A stretch of DNA of 64,000 nucleotides from Alcanivorax nanhaiticus (GCF_000756665.1 NZ_ARXV01000001.1:372001-436000); one strand, 5' to 3'. Shown: positions 1 to 10,866, numbered from the stretch's first letter. Notes: a model not told the origin generated them from the sequence alone. Program-made: numbers and translations.

Positions 1-513
1 CTGGCTATTGCCTTCATCAAGATCCGCGCCGAACAGCCCACCCGCGTACTGCTGGAAGATGAAAGCAAGCTGATCGGTCGCTGCCACCTGCCCTTCAGCC
101 TGCAGGACAAGATCAAGCTTCAGCCACGCATCATCATCAATGAATCCCTGGAATCCCGGGTTCAAATCACCCTGGAGGATTACGTGGTGGGGCCGCTGGA
201 GGAATACCGGCAACACTTCGGTGAACATGAAGCCCTGCACCGGCTGGGAGAAGAATTACTCTCGGCCATGGATCGCATACGCCGCCGGCTGGGTGGGTTG
301 CGCCACCAGCAATTACGCCAGCAGCTTGAGGAAGCGTTGGCAGTTCAAACCATCAATGGCGACCCTGAGCTGCATCGCGAGTGGATCCACACCCTGCTCG
401 CTGACTATTACGATCCCATGTACGACTACATGCTTTCCAAACGTGAAGGTGACATTGTGTTTGAAGGCAGCCGAGAAGAAGTCTCCGACTTCCTGACTGA
501 ACGCTCCCGCTAG
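1..513 (+). CDS. mnmH: tRNA 2-selenouridine synthase, C-terminal part
   Basis: The frame is open from the first base of the window, so the 5' end lies outside and only about 170 C-terminal residues are present. MnmH (SelU, YbbB) converts 2-thiouridine to 2-selenouridine at the wobble base of tRNAs for Lys, Glu and Gln, using selenophosphate, through a geranylated intermediate. The visible part is the C-terminal P-loop region. VLLEDESKLIG, the run RIRRRLGG, and the near-terminal YYDPMYDYMLSKR closely follow the E. coli protein from memory. The rhodanese domain with its catalytic Cys should lie upstream and cannot be checked. The gene ends at a TAG and is followed by a REP-like palindrome. Identity is fairly sure. 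Confidence 0.85.
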   Translation: MAIAFIKIRAEQPTRVLLEDESKLIGRCHLPFSLQDKIKLQPRIIINESLESRVQITLEDYVVGPLEEYRQHFGEHEALHRLGEELLSAMDRIRRRLGGLRHQQLRQQLEEALAVQTINGDPELHREWIHTLLADYYDPMYDYMLSKREGDIVFEGSREEVSDFLTERSR

Positions 514-537
514 CAGGGAGGGAGGGACAACAAGCCA

Positions 538-608
538 CTGTGGGAGCGACGATCCGTCGCGATGTCCTCGCATTGGTTGTTTCGCGGTCGAACGCCCGCT
601 CCCACAGG
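538..608. repeat. REP-like palindrome with CTGTGGGAGCG arms
   Basis: CTGTGGGAGCG at the left end is matched by CGCTCCCACAG at the right, enclosing about 50 bases that include GATCCGTCGCGATG. This is the usual form of REP/BIME elements in pseudomonad-like genomes. It begins 25 bases after the mnmH stop and may protect or end that transcript. The rest of the 514-887 gap holds the partial copy listed separately and no reading frame I would support. Confidence 0.75.
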
Positions 609-644
609 GGCAAGACTGCGGAGGCTTGCGGATCGAGATATCCG

Positions 645-672
645 CTGTGGGAGCGACGGTTCCGTCGCGATG
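645..672. repeat. Partial second copy of the REP-like element
   Basis: The left half of the preceding palindrome recurs here (CTGTGGGAGCGACGGTTCCG, then TCGCGATG). The matching right arm is degenerate; only a weak TTTCGCTCTC is seen near 702. It looks like a decayed neighbour in a two-copy cluster. Confidence 0.6.
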
Positions 673-887
673 CCCTGCTTGGCTGTTTCCCGGTCGGGTG
701 ATTTCGCTCTCGTACGCGATTAGCCCCCGGAACCTTCCCATACTCTTTACTGACTCCCATGGCTAGGCCTGTAGCGCCAACCCGGTTGCTTACTGGCCCG
801 ACCCACCAGTCACATTGGTCAATGTGACTGGCCACCCCGTCTTCATAATCGAATGCATTCGTTTAAAAACAACAGGGACTACAACCC

Positions 888-2195
888 ATGGCTAAAGATG
901 CAGTAGGTTACGCGCTCACCGCGCTGAACCGCCTCGCCAGTTCCGAAGTACTGGACAAGATGGGGATGCGCAAGAGTGTCGAGCGCCTCGCCTATACCCT
1001 CACCAAAAGCGGCTTCCAGGTGATCACCACCACCGCACGTACCTTCAAGTCCAGCAAGCCGGGCAGCAAGCCGGAGCGCCTGAATGCCCCCGGCCACACC
1101 CGTGATCTGTTCGACCTCGGAATCACCGACGAACAACAGATGATCCGTGACAGCGTGCAAGCCTTCGCCAGCGAAGTGCTGCGCGAGCAGGCGGAACATG
1201 CTGACGCCGCACAAAAAACCAGTGATGAGGTACTGGCCCAAGCCCAGGAACTTGGCCTTAACTTCTTTGCCGTACCGGAAGCTCTGGGGGGGGCCGCCAC
1301 GGAACGCTCCACCGTCACCAGCATGCTGGTAGCGGAAGACCTGGCTTGCGGCGACATGGGTCAGGCGGTAGCGATTCTCGCTCCCATGGGTGTCGCCAAT
1401 GCTCTGACCCAATGGGGCACAGCATTGCAGCAAGACAAATACCTGAGCAGCTTTGCCGAAGAAAATCCGCCCAAGGCCACCATCGCCGTATGCGAACCGC
1501 GGCCGCTGTTCGACCCCATGGAACTGCAAACCACTGCACGTAAAAACGGGGACACCTACGTCATCAACGGTGAAAAATCCCTGGTGCCGCTGGCCGGTGA
1601 AGCTGAACTGTTCCTGGTAGCCGCACAGGCAGAAGATGGCCCGGCGGTCTTTATCATCGAAGGCGGCAGCGAAGGCTTCACCGTCGGCGAAGATCCGTCC
1701 ATGGGGGTGCGTGCCAGTGCCCAACGCCCGCTGACGCTGGACAATGTTCGAGTGCCTGCCGAGAACCGTCTGGGCAATGGTGATTTCGACTACCGCGCCT
1801 TTGTCGATCTGGGCACCCTCGCCTGGTGCGCACTGGCCATTGGTACCTGCCAGAGCGTGCTGGATTATGTTGGCCCCTACTGTAATGAGCGCACCGCCTT
1901 TGGCGAGCCCATCAGCCATCGTCAGTCCGTGGCTTTCATGATCGCCGACATGGCCATCGAACTGGATGCCATGCGCATGCTCACTTACCGCGCAGTGTGC
2001 CGCGCCGAACAAGGCAAATCCTTCCAGCGTGAAACCCATCTGGCCCGAACCCTGGTGAAAGACAAAGCCATGAAGATCGGCACCGACGGCGTGCAGCTGC
2101 TGGGTGGTCACGGCTTTACCAAAGAGTACCCGGTAGAACGCTGGTACCGGGATCTGCGTGCAGTAGGTGTCGCCTTCGGCGGCCTGCACCTGTAA
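888..2195 (+). CDS. Acyl-CoA dehydrogenase-family subunit lacking the catalytic Glu
   Basis: 435 residues with the acyl-CoA dehydrogenase fold. About 80 N-terminal residues precede the first helical domain (from FDLGITDEQQM). The middle beta domain contains INGEKSLVPLAG, and the C-terminal helical domain ends with VQLLGGHGFTKEYPVERWYRD. The QxxGGHG segment that contacts FAD from the neighbouring subunit is intact. The protein stops at RAVGVAFGGLHL: where canonical enzymes have IYEGT with the catalytic Glu there is AFGG, and the final FAD-packing helix is missing. The next gene starts 13 bases after this stop and keeps the Glu. By analogy with heteromeric steroid dehydrogenases (FadE26-FadE27 type), I infer the two form one enzyme. 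The substrate is unknown. Confidence 0.8.
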   Translation: MAKDAVGYALTALNRLASSEVLDKMGMRKSVERLAYTLTKSGFQVITTTARTFKSSKPGSKPERLNAPGHTRDLFDLGITDEQQMIRDSVQAFASEVLREQAEHADAAQKTSDEVLAQAQELGLNFFAVPEALGGAATERSTVTSMLVAEDLACGDMGQAVAILAPMGVANALTQWGTALQQDKYLSSFAEENPPKATIAVCEPRPLFDPMELQTTARKNGDTYVINGEKSLVPLAGEAELFLVAAQAEDGPAVFIIEGGSEGFTVGEDPSMGVRASAQRPLTLDNVRVPAENRLGNGDFDYRAFVDLGTLAWCALAIGTCQSVLDYVGPYCNERTAFGEPISHRQSVAFMIADMAIELDAMRMLTYRAVCRAEQGKSFQRETHLARTLVKDKAMKIGTDGVQLLGGHGFTKEYPVERWYRDLRAVGVAFGGLHL

Positions 2196-2208
2196 GGAGG
2201 GAGCAAAC

Positions 2209-3414
2209 ATGAATATCGAAATTCCGAAGAAGTTCAAACCCCTGATCAACAACGCCTATCAGGTGGCCCAGAGCACCCTCCGCCCACTGTCACGCAAATA
2301 CGATCGCGGTGAGCACGAGTATCCCAAAGAGCTGGATATGCTGGCTGCCGTATTGGATGGCTTCAATGAAGGCGATCCGGCTAACTCTGCAGGCGCGGCC
2401 ACCACTGGCAAGGGCACCCGCGAAGACGAAGGCGGCGTAAAGAATGGTTCCAACATGGGCGTGTGCCTGGGTGCCATGGAGATGTGCTACGGCGATACCG
2501 GCTTCCTGCTGGCCATGCCCCGCCAGGGCCTGGGCAACGCGGCCATCGCAGCAGTAGCCAATGAAGAACAGCTTGAACGATTCAAAGGCAAGTGGGCCGC
2601 CATGGCCATCACCGAGCCAGGCTGTGGTTCTGATTCTGCCGCGATCCGCACCACCGCCAAACAAGACGGCGATCACTACGTTCTCAATGGTGAGAAGATT
2701 TTCGTTACCTCCGGTGAGCGCGCTGACTGCGTGGTGGTGTGGGCGACGCTGGACCCGAAACTGGGCCGTGCCGCCATCAAGTCCTTCGTGGTGGACTGGG
2801 GCACTCCGGGCATGGAACTGGCGCGTCTGGAAAAGAAACTGGGTATCCGTGCTTCCGATACCGCTGCCATTAATTTTGTGGACTGCCGTGTACCGGCAGA
2901 AAACCTGCTGGGCAGCCCGGAGATCGATACCAAGAAAGGCTTTGCCGGGGTGATGGAAACCTTCGACAACACCCGCCCGCTGGTTGCCGCCATGGCTATC
3001 GGTTGCGCCAAAGCCTCCCTGGAGCGCATCAAGGAATTGCTCAAAGACAGCATGACCTACAACTATGACAAGCCGGTAGACAACTGCTCCGCCGTTGAAG
3101 CTGAAATCTACAAGATGGAAGCAGACTGGGAAGCAGCCTACTGGCTGGCGGTAAAAGCGGCCTGGATGGCAGACAACAAAAAAGCCAATACCCTGGAAGC
3201 CTCCATCTCCAAGGCCAAGGCCGGCCGCGTGGGTAATTACATTACCCTGCGCTGTGTAGAGCTGGCGGGCACGCTGGGCTATACCGAAGATGAACTGCTG
3301 GAAAAATGGGCACGGGATTCGAAGATTCTGGATATCTTCGAAGGCACCCAGCAAATTCAGCAACTGGTTATCGCACGCCGTGTGCTGGGCCTGAGCTCGA
3401 AAGAGTTGAAATAA
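2209..3414 (+). CDS. Acyl-CoA dehydrogenase-family subunit with the catalytic Glu
   Basis: 401 residues. The start is the ATG at 2209, preceded by AAGGAGG that overlaps the upstream stop; an earlier in-frame ATG at 2167 lies inside the upstream gene and lacks such a site. Visible landmarks are MAITEPGCGSDSAAIRTTA (beta domain, FAD and substrate contacts), VLNGEKIFVTSG, and SKILDIFEGTQQIQ near residues 370-385, with Glu about 378 as the expected base. In place of the usual QxxGGxG this protein has VELAGTLGY, the reverse of its partner. The pair appears co-translated, and a strong terminator follows. A composite two-subunit active site is an inference. Confidence 0.85.
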   Translation: MNIEIPKKFKPLINNAYQVAQSTLRPLSRKYDRGEHEYPKELDMLAAVLDGFNEGDPANSAGAATTGKGTREDEGGVKNGSNMGVCLGAMEMCYGDTGFLLAMPRQGLGNAAIAAVANEEQLERFKGKWAAMAITEPGCGSDSAAIRTTAKQDGDHYVLNGEKIFVTSGERADCVVVWATLDPKLGRAAIKSFVVDWGTPGMELARLEKKLGIRASDTAAINFVDCRVPAENLLGSPEIDTKKGFAGVMETFDNTRPLVAAMAIGCAKASLERIKELLKDSMTYNYDKPVDNCSAVEAEIYKMEADWEAAYWLAVKAAWMADNKKANTLEASISKAKAGRVGNYITLRCVELAGTLGYTEDELLEKWARDSKILDIFEGTQQIQQLVIARRVLGLSSKELK

Positions 3415-3442
3415 GCCCAGTCACTTAAGCCCTATCTCTACC

Positions 3443-3474
3443 GCCCCGGTACCGTTTGGTCCGGGGCTTTTTTC
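3443..3474 (+). terminator. Rho-independent terminator of the acyl-CoA dehydrogenase pair
   Basis: GCCCCGG and CCGGGGC pair across ACCGTTTGGT and are followed by TTTTTT. It lies about 30 bases after the second dehydrogenase stop. Confidence 0.85.
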
Positions 3475-3653
3475 ATTCGCGTCAGAAAGCGCTTCAGGTA
3501 AACAAACTTTCCTGCTTTCTCCCAGCTTTCTGCCGATTATCCGAAAAACATTCCTGCCAGCCCTGTGACGTGGGTGACCGACCAGTCAGGTGTTATTTTG
3601 CTATCGTATATGCAAATGGATTTTTGTTTGGGCACGGATTACAGAATTGGCCA

Positions 3654-4982
3654 ATGACTTTGCATCAACGAGAAAAACAAGAAAAGAACACAGACTCTCG
3701 TGGTAACGCTGTTGCCAACGTAGCGTCTTCAGGTGCAATGGAAAAAACAACGCGGGATCACTTCAATGGCATTTTGCACCAACGCCTGAACGAACCCCGT
3801 GGCATGCATGGCAACTTCCCGGAGCCCCTTGAAACGTTATATCGGCGCAGTCATCTGGAGATCACCCAACATTTGCAGAGCACTTTCTGGCCCTGGGTGG
3901 TTGTCAGCGTCGGTCTGTTCTGTGTGCTGGGTGCACTCATGGCACAGAATCAGCAAGCCATTATCTACCCCCTGAATATCGTGATCTGCCTGGCGGTGCT
4001 CACCCCCGTTGCGGTCCTCAAGATCAAACCCTTTGCCCGGTTTATCTATTACGCCAATGGTCTCGCCGCCACTACCACTCTGCTCGCCTTTCAGATAGCC
4101 AGCGTCCTGCTGCCAGATAGCGCCCGCCAGAAAAGCGTGTCGGAATACGCCATCATCTTCATCACCATCGCCGCCTTTACCATTGCCAGGCTGCCGCCGC
4201 GTCACGCCATCATCTGGGTGAGCATCAGTCTGGCGGGCTCACGGCTGATCGCATGGGGAATAGGACTGGATCTGGAACTGGACCGGCTGCTTTATTTTGG
4301 CGGGGGCTCGCTGATCTTTGGTTACCTGCTGGGCTTCATCCAGGACTCCCGTGAGCGCACGGTTTTCACCCAGCAATATTTGCTGAAAGAAGAAAAACGT
4401 CAGCTCACACAACTGTCTTCTGATCTGGAGCAACTCTCTCGCAGTGACCAACTGACTGGACTACCCAATCGCCGCTACTTTGATGAAATGCTGGAAATGC
4501 AGTGGCAGAAGGCCCTGCGGGAAGGGGAAGAGGTCAATCTGATGTTTATGGACATCGATGACTTCAAGGCATTCAATGACCATTACGGGCATCAGGCTGG
4601 CGATGATTGCCTGCTCAAGGTAGCCCAGGCCCTCGGCGGGCAGGTACTTCGCTCATCGGATTTTGTCGCGCGCTACGGCGGCGAGGAATTCGTGGCCCTG
4701 TTTCACCGTACCGACCAGGCTGGATTGGAGAAAATTGCCCAACGCCTGATCCTGTCCGTGGATGAACTGAAGATCCCCCACGCAAAAAGCCGCTGCAATG
4801 GCTTTGTCACCCTGTCCATTGGCATTTCAAGGCTGCAGCCCAGCCACGACAGTTGCCCGGAAATCCTGATCAAACAGGCTGATGAGGCTTTGTACCAGGC
4901 CAAGGAGCAAGGCCGCCATCGCTATCTGTTCAGCCCCGCTTGCTCCAGAGAGGAAACAACAGCCGTCCCGCAAAACACTTGA
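3654..4982 (+). CDS. Membrane-anchored diguanylate cyclase (GGDEF)
   Basis: About 442 residues if the ATG at 3654 is used. A second candidate, 3738, would give MEKTTRDHF; neither has a good Shine-Dalgarno. The frame is open further upstream, but that part runs through the preceding terminator and is not credible. A soluble N-terminus is followed by about five or six hydrophobic segments (WPWVVVSVGLFCVLGAL to YFGGGSLIFGYLLGF), a short coiled linker (KEEKRQLTQLSSDLEQL), then a full GGDEF domain. The active site reads GGEEF, and RSSD five residues before it is the product-inhibition I-site. It should make cyclic di-GMP from two GTP. The membrane part probably senses something I cannot identify. 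Confidence 0.88.
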   Translation: MTLHQREKQEKNTDSRGNAVANVASSGAMEKTTRDHFNGILHQRLNEPRGMHGNFPEPLETLYRRSHLEITQHLQSTFWPWVVVSVGLFCVLGALMAQNQQAIIYPLNIVICLAVLTPVAVLKIKPFARFIYYANGLAATTTLLAFQIASVLLPDSARQKSVSEYAIIFITIAAFTIARLPPRHAIIWVSISLAGSRLIAWGIGLDLELDRLLYFGGGSLIFGYLLGFIQDSRERTVFTQQYLLKEEKRQLTQLSSDLEQLSRSDQLTGLPNRRYFDEMLEMQWQKALREGEEVNLMFMDIDDFKAFNDHYGHQAGDDCLLKVAQALGGQVLRSSDFVARYGGEEFVALFHRTDQAGLEKIAQRLILSVDELKIPHAKSRCNGFVTLSIGISRLQPSHDSCPEILIKQADEALYQAKEQGRHRYLFSPACSREETTAVPQNT

Positions 4983-4986
4983 GGCA

Positions 4987-5436
4987 CTAAGGAGCCTCTG
5001 AATAACCCGCCACAAAGCCGGCAAACAACACCAGAAAGCCGCCGACCTCCGCGACAATCAGCGAGACCATAAATAGCAACATGGCCCCGCCGGGGAAATG
5101 CGCCTTGCCCAATTGGTGAGGTGGCTGTAACTGGTTACGGGTATCACGCAGCCAGCCATGCAGAATGTAACTACCCACCGCGAGCGCAAAAAATAACATG
5201 CTGGTCAGCACAGCAGCCGTATTCACCGCATTGCTCCAGACGCTGAGCGAGGCAAAGCGCTCCAGCACCAGACAGGCAAAGGCGTACATCAGGCTGGCAC
5301 GATGAGCTACGTCCACATAGTAATGCGCGCGTGATTTATCGCTGCTGGCGATTTGCGCATATTTCCATACCCCGGTCAGCAAGCCGGTTAAAAAGAACAG
5401 GCCGCAGCCCCATAACGCCCACTGCGCAGCAGTCAT
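4987..5436 (-). CDS. Four-helix membrane protein in an operon with an ArsR regulator
   Basis: 149 residues with about four hydrophobic segments ([74 protein letters not shown]) and few charged residues within them. I do not recognise the family; small membrane mutase-like and DUF families have this size. The ATG lies three bases after the stop of the ArsR gene, with GAGAGG inside the end of that gene, so the two are almost certainly co-transcribed. Function is unknown, but it should respond to the same signal as the divergent Old Yellow Enzyme. Its last codons (YSEAP and stop) lie in a 19-base sequence repeated at 46093-46111. Confidence 0.6.
   Translation of the reverse strand: MTAAQWALWGCGLFFLTGLLTGVWKYAQIASSDKSRAHYYVDVAHRASLMYAFACLVLERFASLSVWSNAVNTAAVLTSMLFFALAVGSYILHGWLRDTRNQLQPPHQLGKAHFPGGAMLLFMVSLIVAEVGGFLVLFAGFVAGYSEAP
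4988..5006. repeat. 19-base sequence shared with 46093-46111
   Basis: TAAGGAGCCTCTGAATAAC occurs here, covering the end of the minus-strand membrane gene, and again at the mesX stop. It may be a remnant of a small mobile end or a short REP-like word. Confidence 0.5.
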
Positions 5437-5439
5437 CGT

Positions 5440-5766
5440 TTACCTCTCAAGATCAAAAAATGCCGCAAGCTGAGCCTGCATGGTGGGTTCCGCATGACAA
5501 TAGCGGCGACGCCCTACCCGCTCAACCCGAATCAGGCCGGCCTCTGCCAGCTCTCTGACATGGTGGGATACCGTAGGCGCACCGATATTGAGGCGCTTCA
5601 TGAAATCACCAAACGCACAACCCGCCGGCACGTCCTCCAGGTCCGCCTTACCATGTTCACGGCAATGCGACACGATCACCTGATAAATACGTAAACGGTT
5701 AGCATTGGAAAGCGCCCGGAATGCACCCGCCAGCTGCTCTGCCGTCTGTGTGTCCTTCTGTGCCAA
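5440..5766 (-). CDS. ArsR-family winged-helix repressor
   Basis: 108 residues from a TTG at 5766, with GGGGAG 9 bases upstream. A GTG at 5775 is the alternative. The longer ATG frame from 5850 reads through the divergent promoter and is unlikely. The core is a typical ArsR fold: LSNANRLRIYQVI (helices 1-2), then the recognition helix APTVSHHVRELAEAGLI and a wing (VERVGRRRYCHAE). No metal-binding ELCVCDL-type motif is seen; single Cys residues occur (SHCREHG, GCAFG), so a metal or redox signal is possible but unproven. It is divergent from an Old Yellow Enzyme, with two dyads between them, and probably represses both directions. Confidence 0.82.
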   Translation of the reverse strand: MAQKDTQTAEQLAGAFRALSNANRLRIYQVIVSHCREHGKADLEDVPAGCAFGDFMKRLNIGAPTVSHHVRELAEAGLIRVERVGRRRYCHAEPTMQAQLAAFFDLER

Positions 5767-5787
5767 AACGGTCACTCCCCGCCATAA

Positions 5788-5836
5788 TAGTTTGACGGGT
5801 ATAAAACTAATGGATAGTTTGACCAACATCAAACTA
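5788..5836. promoter_or_regulatory. Two dyad operators between arsR-type gene and OYE gene
   Basis: TAGTTTGA at 5815-5822 and TCAAACTA at 5829-5836 form a perfect 8-base dyad with a 6-base spacer. A second, looser dyad uses TAGTTT at 5788-5793 and AAACTA at 5804-5809. Both lie between the divergent starts. The half-site and spacing suit an ArsR-family dimer, and the neighbouring repressor is the obvious ligand (inference). Confidence 0.7.
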
Positions 5837-5869
5837 AATAGTACAGCCAACTTTGTACCGGGAGGCCCT

Positions 5870-7123
5870 GTGAGCTACGCAGATACCCTGAACCAATCCC
5901 TGTCTCTGCCATGTGGTGAGAGTATCCCCAACCGTTTCGGCAAGTCCGCCATGAGTGAAGCTCTGGGCACCATCGACAACCATGCCACTCCAGCCCTCGA
6001 AACGCTTTATGGGCGCTGGTCTGACGGCGGTACAGGCTTGCTGATCACTGGCAATATCATGGTAGACCGTCACCACACCGGTGAACCCAATAACGTGGTG
6101 CTGGAGAATGAAAATGACCTGCCACTACTGACCCGCTGGGCTGAGGCAGGCAAGCGCCAGGGTAACCAGATATGGGTGCAGCTCAACCATCCCGGTAAAC
6201 AGATCCCGCGCATGCTTGCCAGCGGTGACACCCTGGCCCCTTCCGCAGTGCCTTTTGGCAAAGAGCTGAAAAGTGCCTTTAAGACACCACGGGCTCTGAC
6301 CGAAGAAGAGATCCGCGACATCATCAAACGCTTTGCCACCAGCGCCGCCATTGCCAAGAAGGCTGGCTTCACCGGTGTGCAGATCCATGGTGCCCATGGT
6401 TATCTGGTCAGCCAGTTCCTGTCCGGTCACCACAACCAGCGTGACGACCAGTGGGGAGGCTCGCTGGAAAACCGCATGCGCTTCCCGCTGGAAATCTACC
6501 GCGCCATTCGTAAAGCCGTCGGTGACGATTATCCCGTGAGCATCAAGTTGAATTCTGCGGATTTCCAACGCGGTGGCTTCACGGAAGAAGAGTCCATGAC
6601 CGTCGCACAAACACTGGCCGAGGAAGGCCTGGACCTACTGGAAATTTCCGGCGGCAACTATGAAAACCCTGCCATGGCGGGTGCCAAGGGAGTCAGGGAA
6701 AGCACAGCCACCCGCGAAGCCTACTTTCTGGATTATGCCAACAAGATTCGCGAGCGCGTATCCATCCCGCTAATGGTCACAGGAGGCTTTCGCTCCGCAA
6801 AGGCCATGGCAGAAGCAGTGGAAAGCGGAGCCACCGACATCGTCGGCATTGCCCGCCCGCTCGCTGTAGAACCCGACCTGCCGAAACGTATTCTGGCCGG
6901 ACAGGATGGCGTAGTCAGCCGCGTGACCCCACGCAAGACAGGGATCAAAGTCATTGATGAAATGGCCATGATGGAAGTCTCCTGGTTTTCCCGCCAATTG
7001 CACCGCATGGGCAAGGGCCAGGATCCCAAGCCGGACGAAAGCGTATTGCTGTCGCTGTTCAAGGTCATTACCAGCATGGGGCTTGGTAGCTTCCGTACGC
7101 GGCGGTTACGCGCCAACGTTTAA
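5870..7123 (+). CDS. Old Yellow Enzyme-family NADH:flavin oxidoreductase
   Basis: 417 residues from GTG at 5870, chosen because GGGAGG lies 4 bases upstream; earlier in-frame codons lie in the operator region. The FMN-binding TIM barrel shows WVQLNHPGKQ, GVQIHGAHGYLVSQFLSGHHNQRDD (His and substrate-site loop), WGGSLENRMRFPLEI, LEISGGNYENP and VGIARPLA, all standard marks of the family. It is a single-domain, FMN-only enzyme with no iron-sulfur or FAD domain, unlike FadH downstream. Such enzymes reduce activated C=C bonds of enals, enones or nitro compounds using NAD(P)H. ArsR-type control suggests an electrophile response, which is an inference. A strong terminator follows. Confidence 0.88.
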   Translation: MSYADTLNQSLSLPCGESIPNRFGKSAMSEALGTIDNHATPALETLYGRWSDGGTGLLITGNIMVDRHHTGEPNNVVLENENDLPLLTRWAEAGKRQGNQIWVQLNHPGKQIPRMLASGDTLAPSAVPFGKELKSAFKTPRALTEEEIRDIIKRFATSAAIAKKAGFTGVQIHGAHGYLVSQFLSGHHNQRDDQWGGSLENRMRFPLEIYRAIRKAVGDDYPVSIKLNSADFQRGGFTEEESMTVAQTLAEEGLDLLEISGGNYENPAMAGAKGVRESTATREAYFLDYANKIRERVSIPLMVTGGFRSAKAMAEAVESGATDIVGIARPLAVEPDLPKRILAGQDGVVSRVTPRKTGIKVIDEMAMMEVSWFSRQLHRMGKGQDPKPDESVLLSLFKVITSMGLGSFRTRRLRANV

Positions 7124-7156
7124 GAAATAGTTCACCGAAATGACGTGAGCACATCA

Positions 7157-7182
7157 GGCCCCGCAAAGCGGGGCCCTTGTTT
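7157..7182 (+). terminator. Terminator of the OYE gene
   Basis: A perfect hairpin, GGCCCCGC-AAA-GCGGGGCC, is followed by CTTGTTT. Confidence 0.8.
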
Positions 7183-7323
7183 ACGTGGTATTTGTACCTT
7201 TTGTACTATTGATTCCAATCAACATTTACGTCTAACTACGGGATCAAGTCTGTCGTAATCCGATACACAGGAAGCGGATCGGATTTTATGTTTTCACCCT
7301 TTTACCCTCAGCCAAGGAAGGAA

Positions 7324-7884
7324 ATGATCCACTCTCGCTTTTTAATTTTTCTCATCAGCCTACCACTCCCCTCCTCCGTTCTCGCAGCCCCCTATGACAA
7401 TCTCCCGCCGGAAATGCGAGAGGAAATCATGAAGAACATGAGCGAAATGGAATCCTTGATTCAAGCCGGCAGTGACGGAGGACCAACATTGCTCACCGAA
7501 CAAGACGGTGAGTATATCGTCGGGGCAGTCCCCTCCCCCCAAGACATTAACTGGATATCCCTGCCAGAGCCTCAGGCAAAACTGATAAGTTACATGGCTG
7601 GGCAAGAAGGAACCGTTGGTGCTGGCGTCTTCGGCAGCCCCAAGTCAGTATCCCGGCTGGACAAATATTATCAAGGCCGGTTGGGGCTGGGTTGGAGACG
7701 GCACAGAGTGGACGAAACCCAAATCATTTTTCTGCAGGGTGGCCCCGCTACGCTGCCGGTCAAACCCGACCAGCTGTTTCAACTTCTGAAAACCACCCAT
7801 CATGTTGTCATCAGCCAGCTTGATGAAGACAGCATGATGTTTGATCAACATCATGCCAGTTCCATCGAGATCACATCCGAATAA
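7324..7884 (+). CDS. Secreted protein of unknown function
   Basis: 186 residues from ATG 7324, with AAGGAAG just upstream; an ATG 36 bases earlier has no ribosome site. The N-terminus is a clear Sec signal peptide (FLIFLISLPLPSSVLA, then APYD). The mature protein has no Cys and no motif I recognise. The start of the mature part is acidic and Met-rich (MREEIMKNMSEMESL). It stands alone, between a terminator and a bidirectional terminator. I cannot assign a role. Confidence 0.65.
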   Translation: MIHSRFLIFLISLPLPSSVLAAPYDNLPPEMREEIMKNMSEMESLIQAGSDGGPTLLTEQDGEYIVGAVPSPQDINWISLPEPQAKLISYMAGQEGTVGAGVFGSPKSVSRLDKYYQGRLGLGWRRHRVDETQIIFLQGGPATLPVKPDQLFQLLKTTHHVVISQLDEDSMMFDQHHASSIEITSE

Positions 7885-7906
7885 TCTGGCTGGCTGATCT
7901 GCTTAC

Positions 7907-7935
7907 GAAAAAGCCCCGCTGTGCGGGGCTTTTTC
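7907..7935. terminator. Bidirectional terminator
   Basis: GAAAAAGCCCCGC and GCGGGGCTTTTTC pair across TGT. The A and T runs allow it to end the secreted-protein gene on the plus strand and fadH on the minus strand. Confidence 0.88.
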
Positions 7936-7961
7936 GTATCACTTTACACTTGTCATAGCGA

Positions 7962-10063
<2,102 letters not shown>

Positions 10064-10124
10064 GATCATTCAAGAAATACACGCAACCATGCGCAAAGCC
10101 TAAAGACAGGGAAACACGATTCGC

Positions 10125-10733
10125 ATGACTCAGAACGCTCGTTATCACCATGGAGACCTGCACGACACCCTGCTGCAGGAAGCCAACACCTTGCTCAACG
10201 CGCATGGTGTGGAAGGCTTGTCACTACGCAAGCTGGCCGAGCGCGCAGGAGTATCGCGTACCGCCCCCTACCACCACTTCCGGGACAAGAACGCCCTGCT
10301 TTGCGCGCTGGCCACCCAGGCCTTTGCCCAACTGGATGAAATCATCCAACGGCAGCTGGATACCACCGGCAACCAGCCGGATATCCAGGCCTTTGTGATT
10401 GAGTACCTGCGTTTTGCTACCGAAAACCCCGAGCAATACGAGCTGATGTTTGGCCGCACCCTGTGGAAAAGCGGCGAGCCGACCCAGGAACTGAAACAGG
10501 TTGCCTATCGAAGTTTCCGCCGTTACGCGGAAGGCCTCAGCGCCCTGCTCCAGGGACGCCTGCCTCAGGGGAGCAATCCCCTGCGTGTCGCCCAGGCCAG
10601 CTGGGCCACCATTCACGGCCTTTGTCGCCTGACTATCGACGGTATCTACGTTAACCAGGAAGACATGGAAGCTGTGAGTCAGCAGGCCGTCACCCTGATT
10701 CTGGCGGCGCTCAATTCCACCAAAAACGACTGA
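10125..10733 (+). CDS. TetR/AcrR-family regulator next to fadH
   Basis: 202 residues. The N-terminal helix-turn-helix is typical: LSLRKLAERAGVSRTAPYHHFRDKNALLCAL, with the HHGDL start seen in one TetR subgroup. The C-terminal part has IEYLRFATENPEQYELMFGRTLW and resembles the TetR_C-type ligand domain that binds hydrophobic molecules. Given fadH across the divergent promoter, an acyl-CoA or fatty acid ligand is plausible but is only an inference. It probably controls fadH and itself through the palindromes at 10024-10063. Confidence 0.85.
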   Translation: MTQNARYHHGDLHDTLLQEANTLLNAHGVEGLSLRKLAERAGVSRTAPYHHFRDKNALLCALATQAFAQLDEIIQRQLDTTGNQPDIQAFVIEYLRFATENPEQYELMFGRTLWKSGEPTQELKQVAYRSFRRYAEGLSALLQGRLPQGSNPLRVAQASWATIHGLCRLTIDGIYVNQEDMEAVSQQAVTLILAALNSTKND

Positions 10734-10866
10734 TACACCGTCATTGACGTCCCCCTGAGTGCTCTGGTCATGTTCCCCTCTCTGGCATGCCGATAGCCTG
10801 ACCTTAAAGCACGTTGCCCGCCGATACAGACCGGACAGCGCATGAACTCAAAACAGGGAGGCTGCC

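Noticed and set aside
879-2252. Long minus-strand frame opposite the first acyl-CoA dehydrogenase (457 codons)
   Set aside because: Shadow of the real gene; no family features and no ribosome site.
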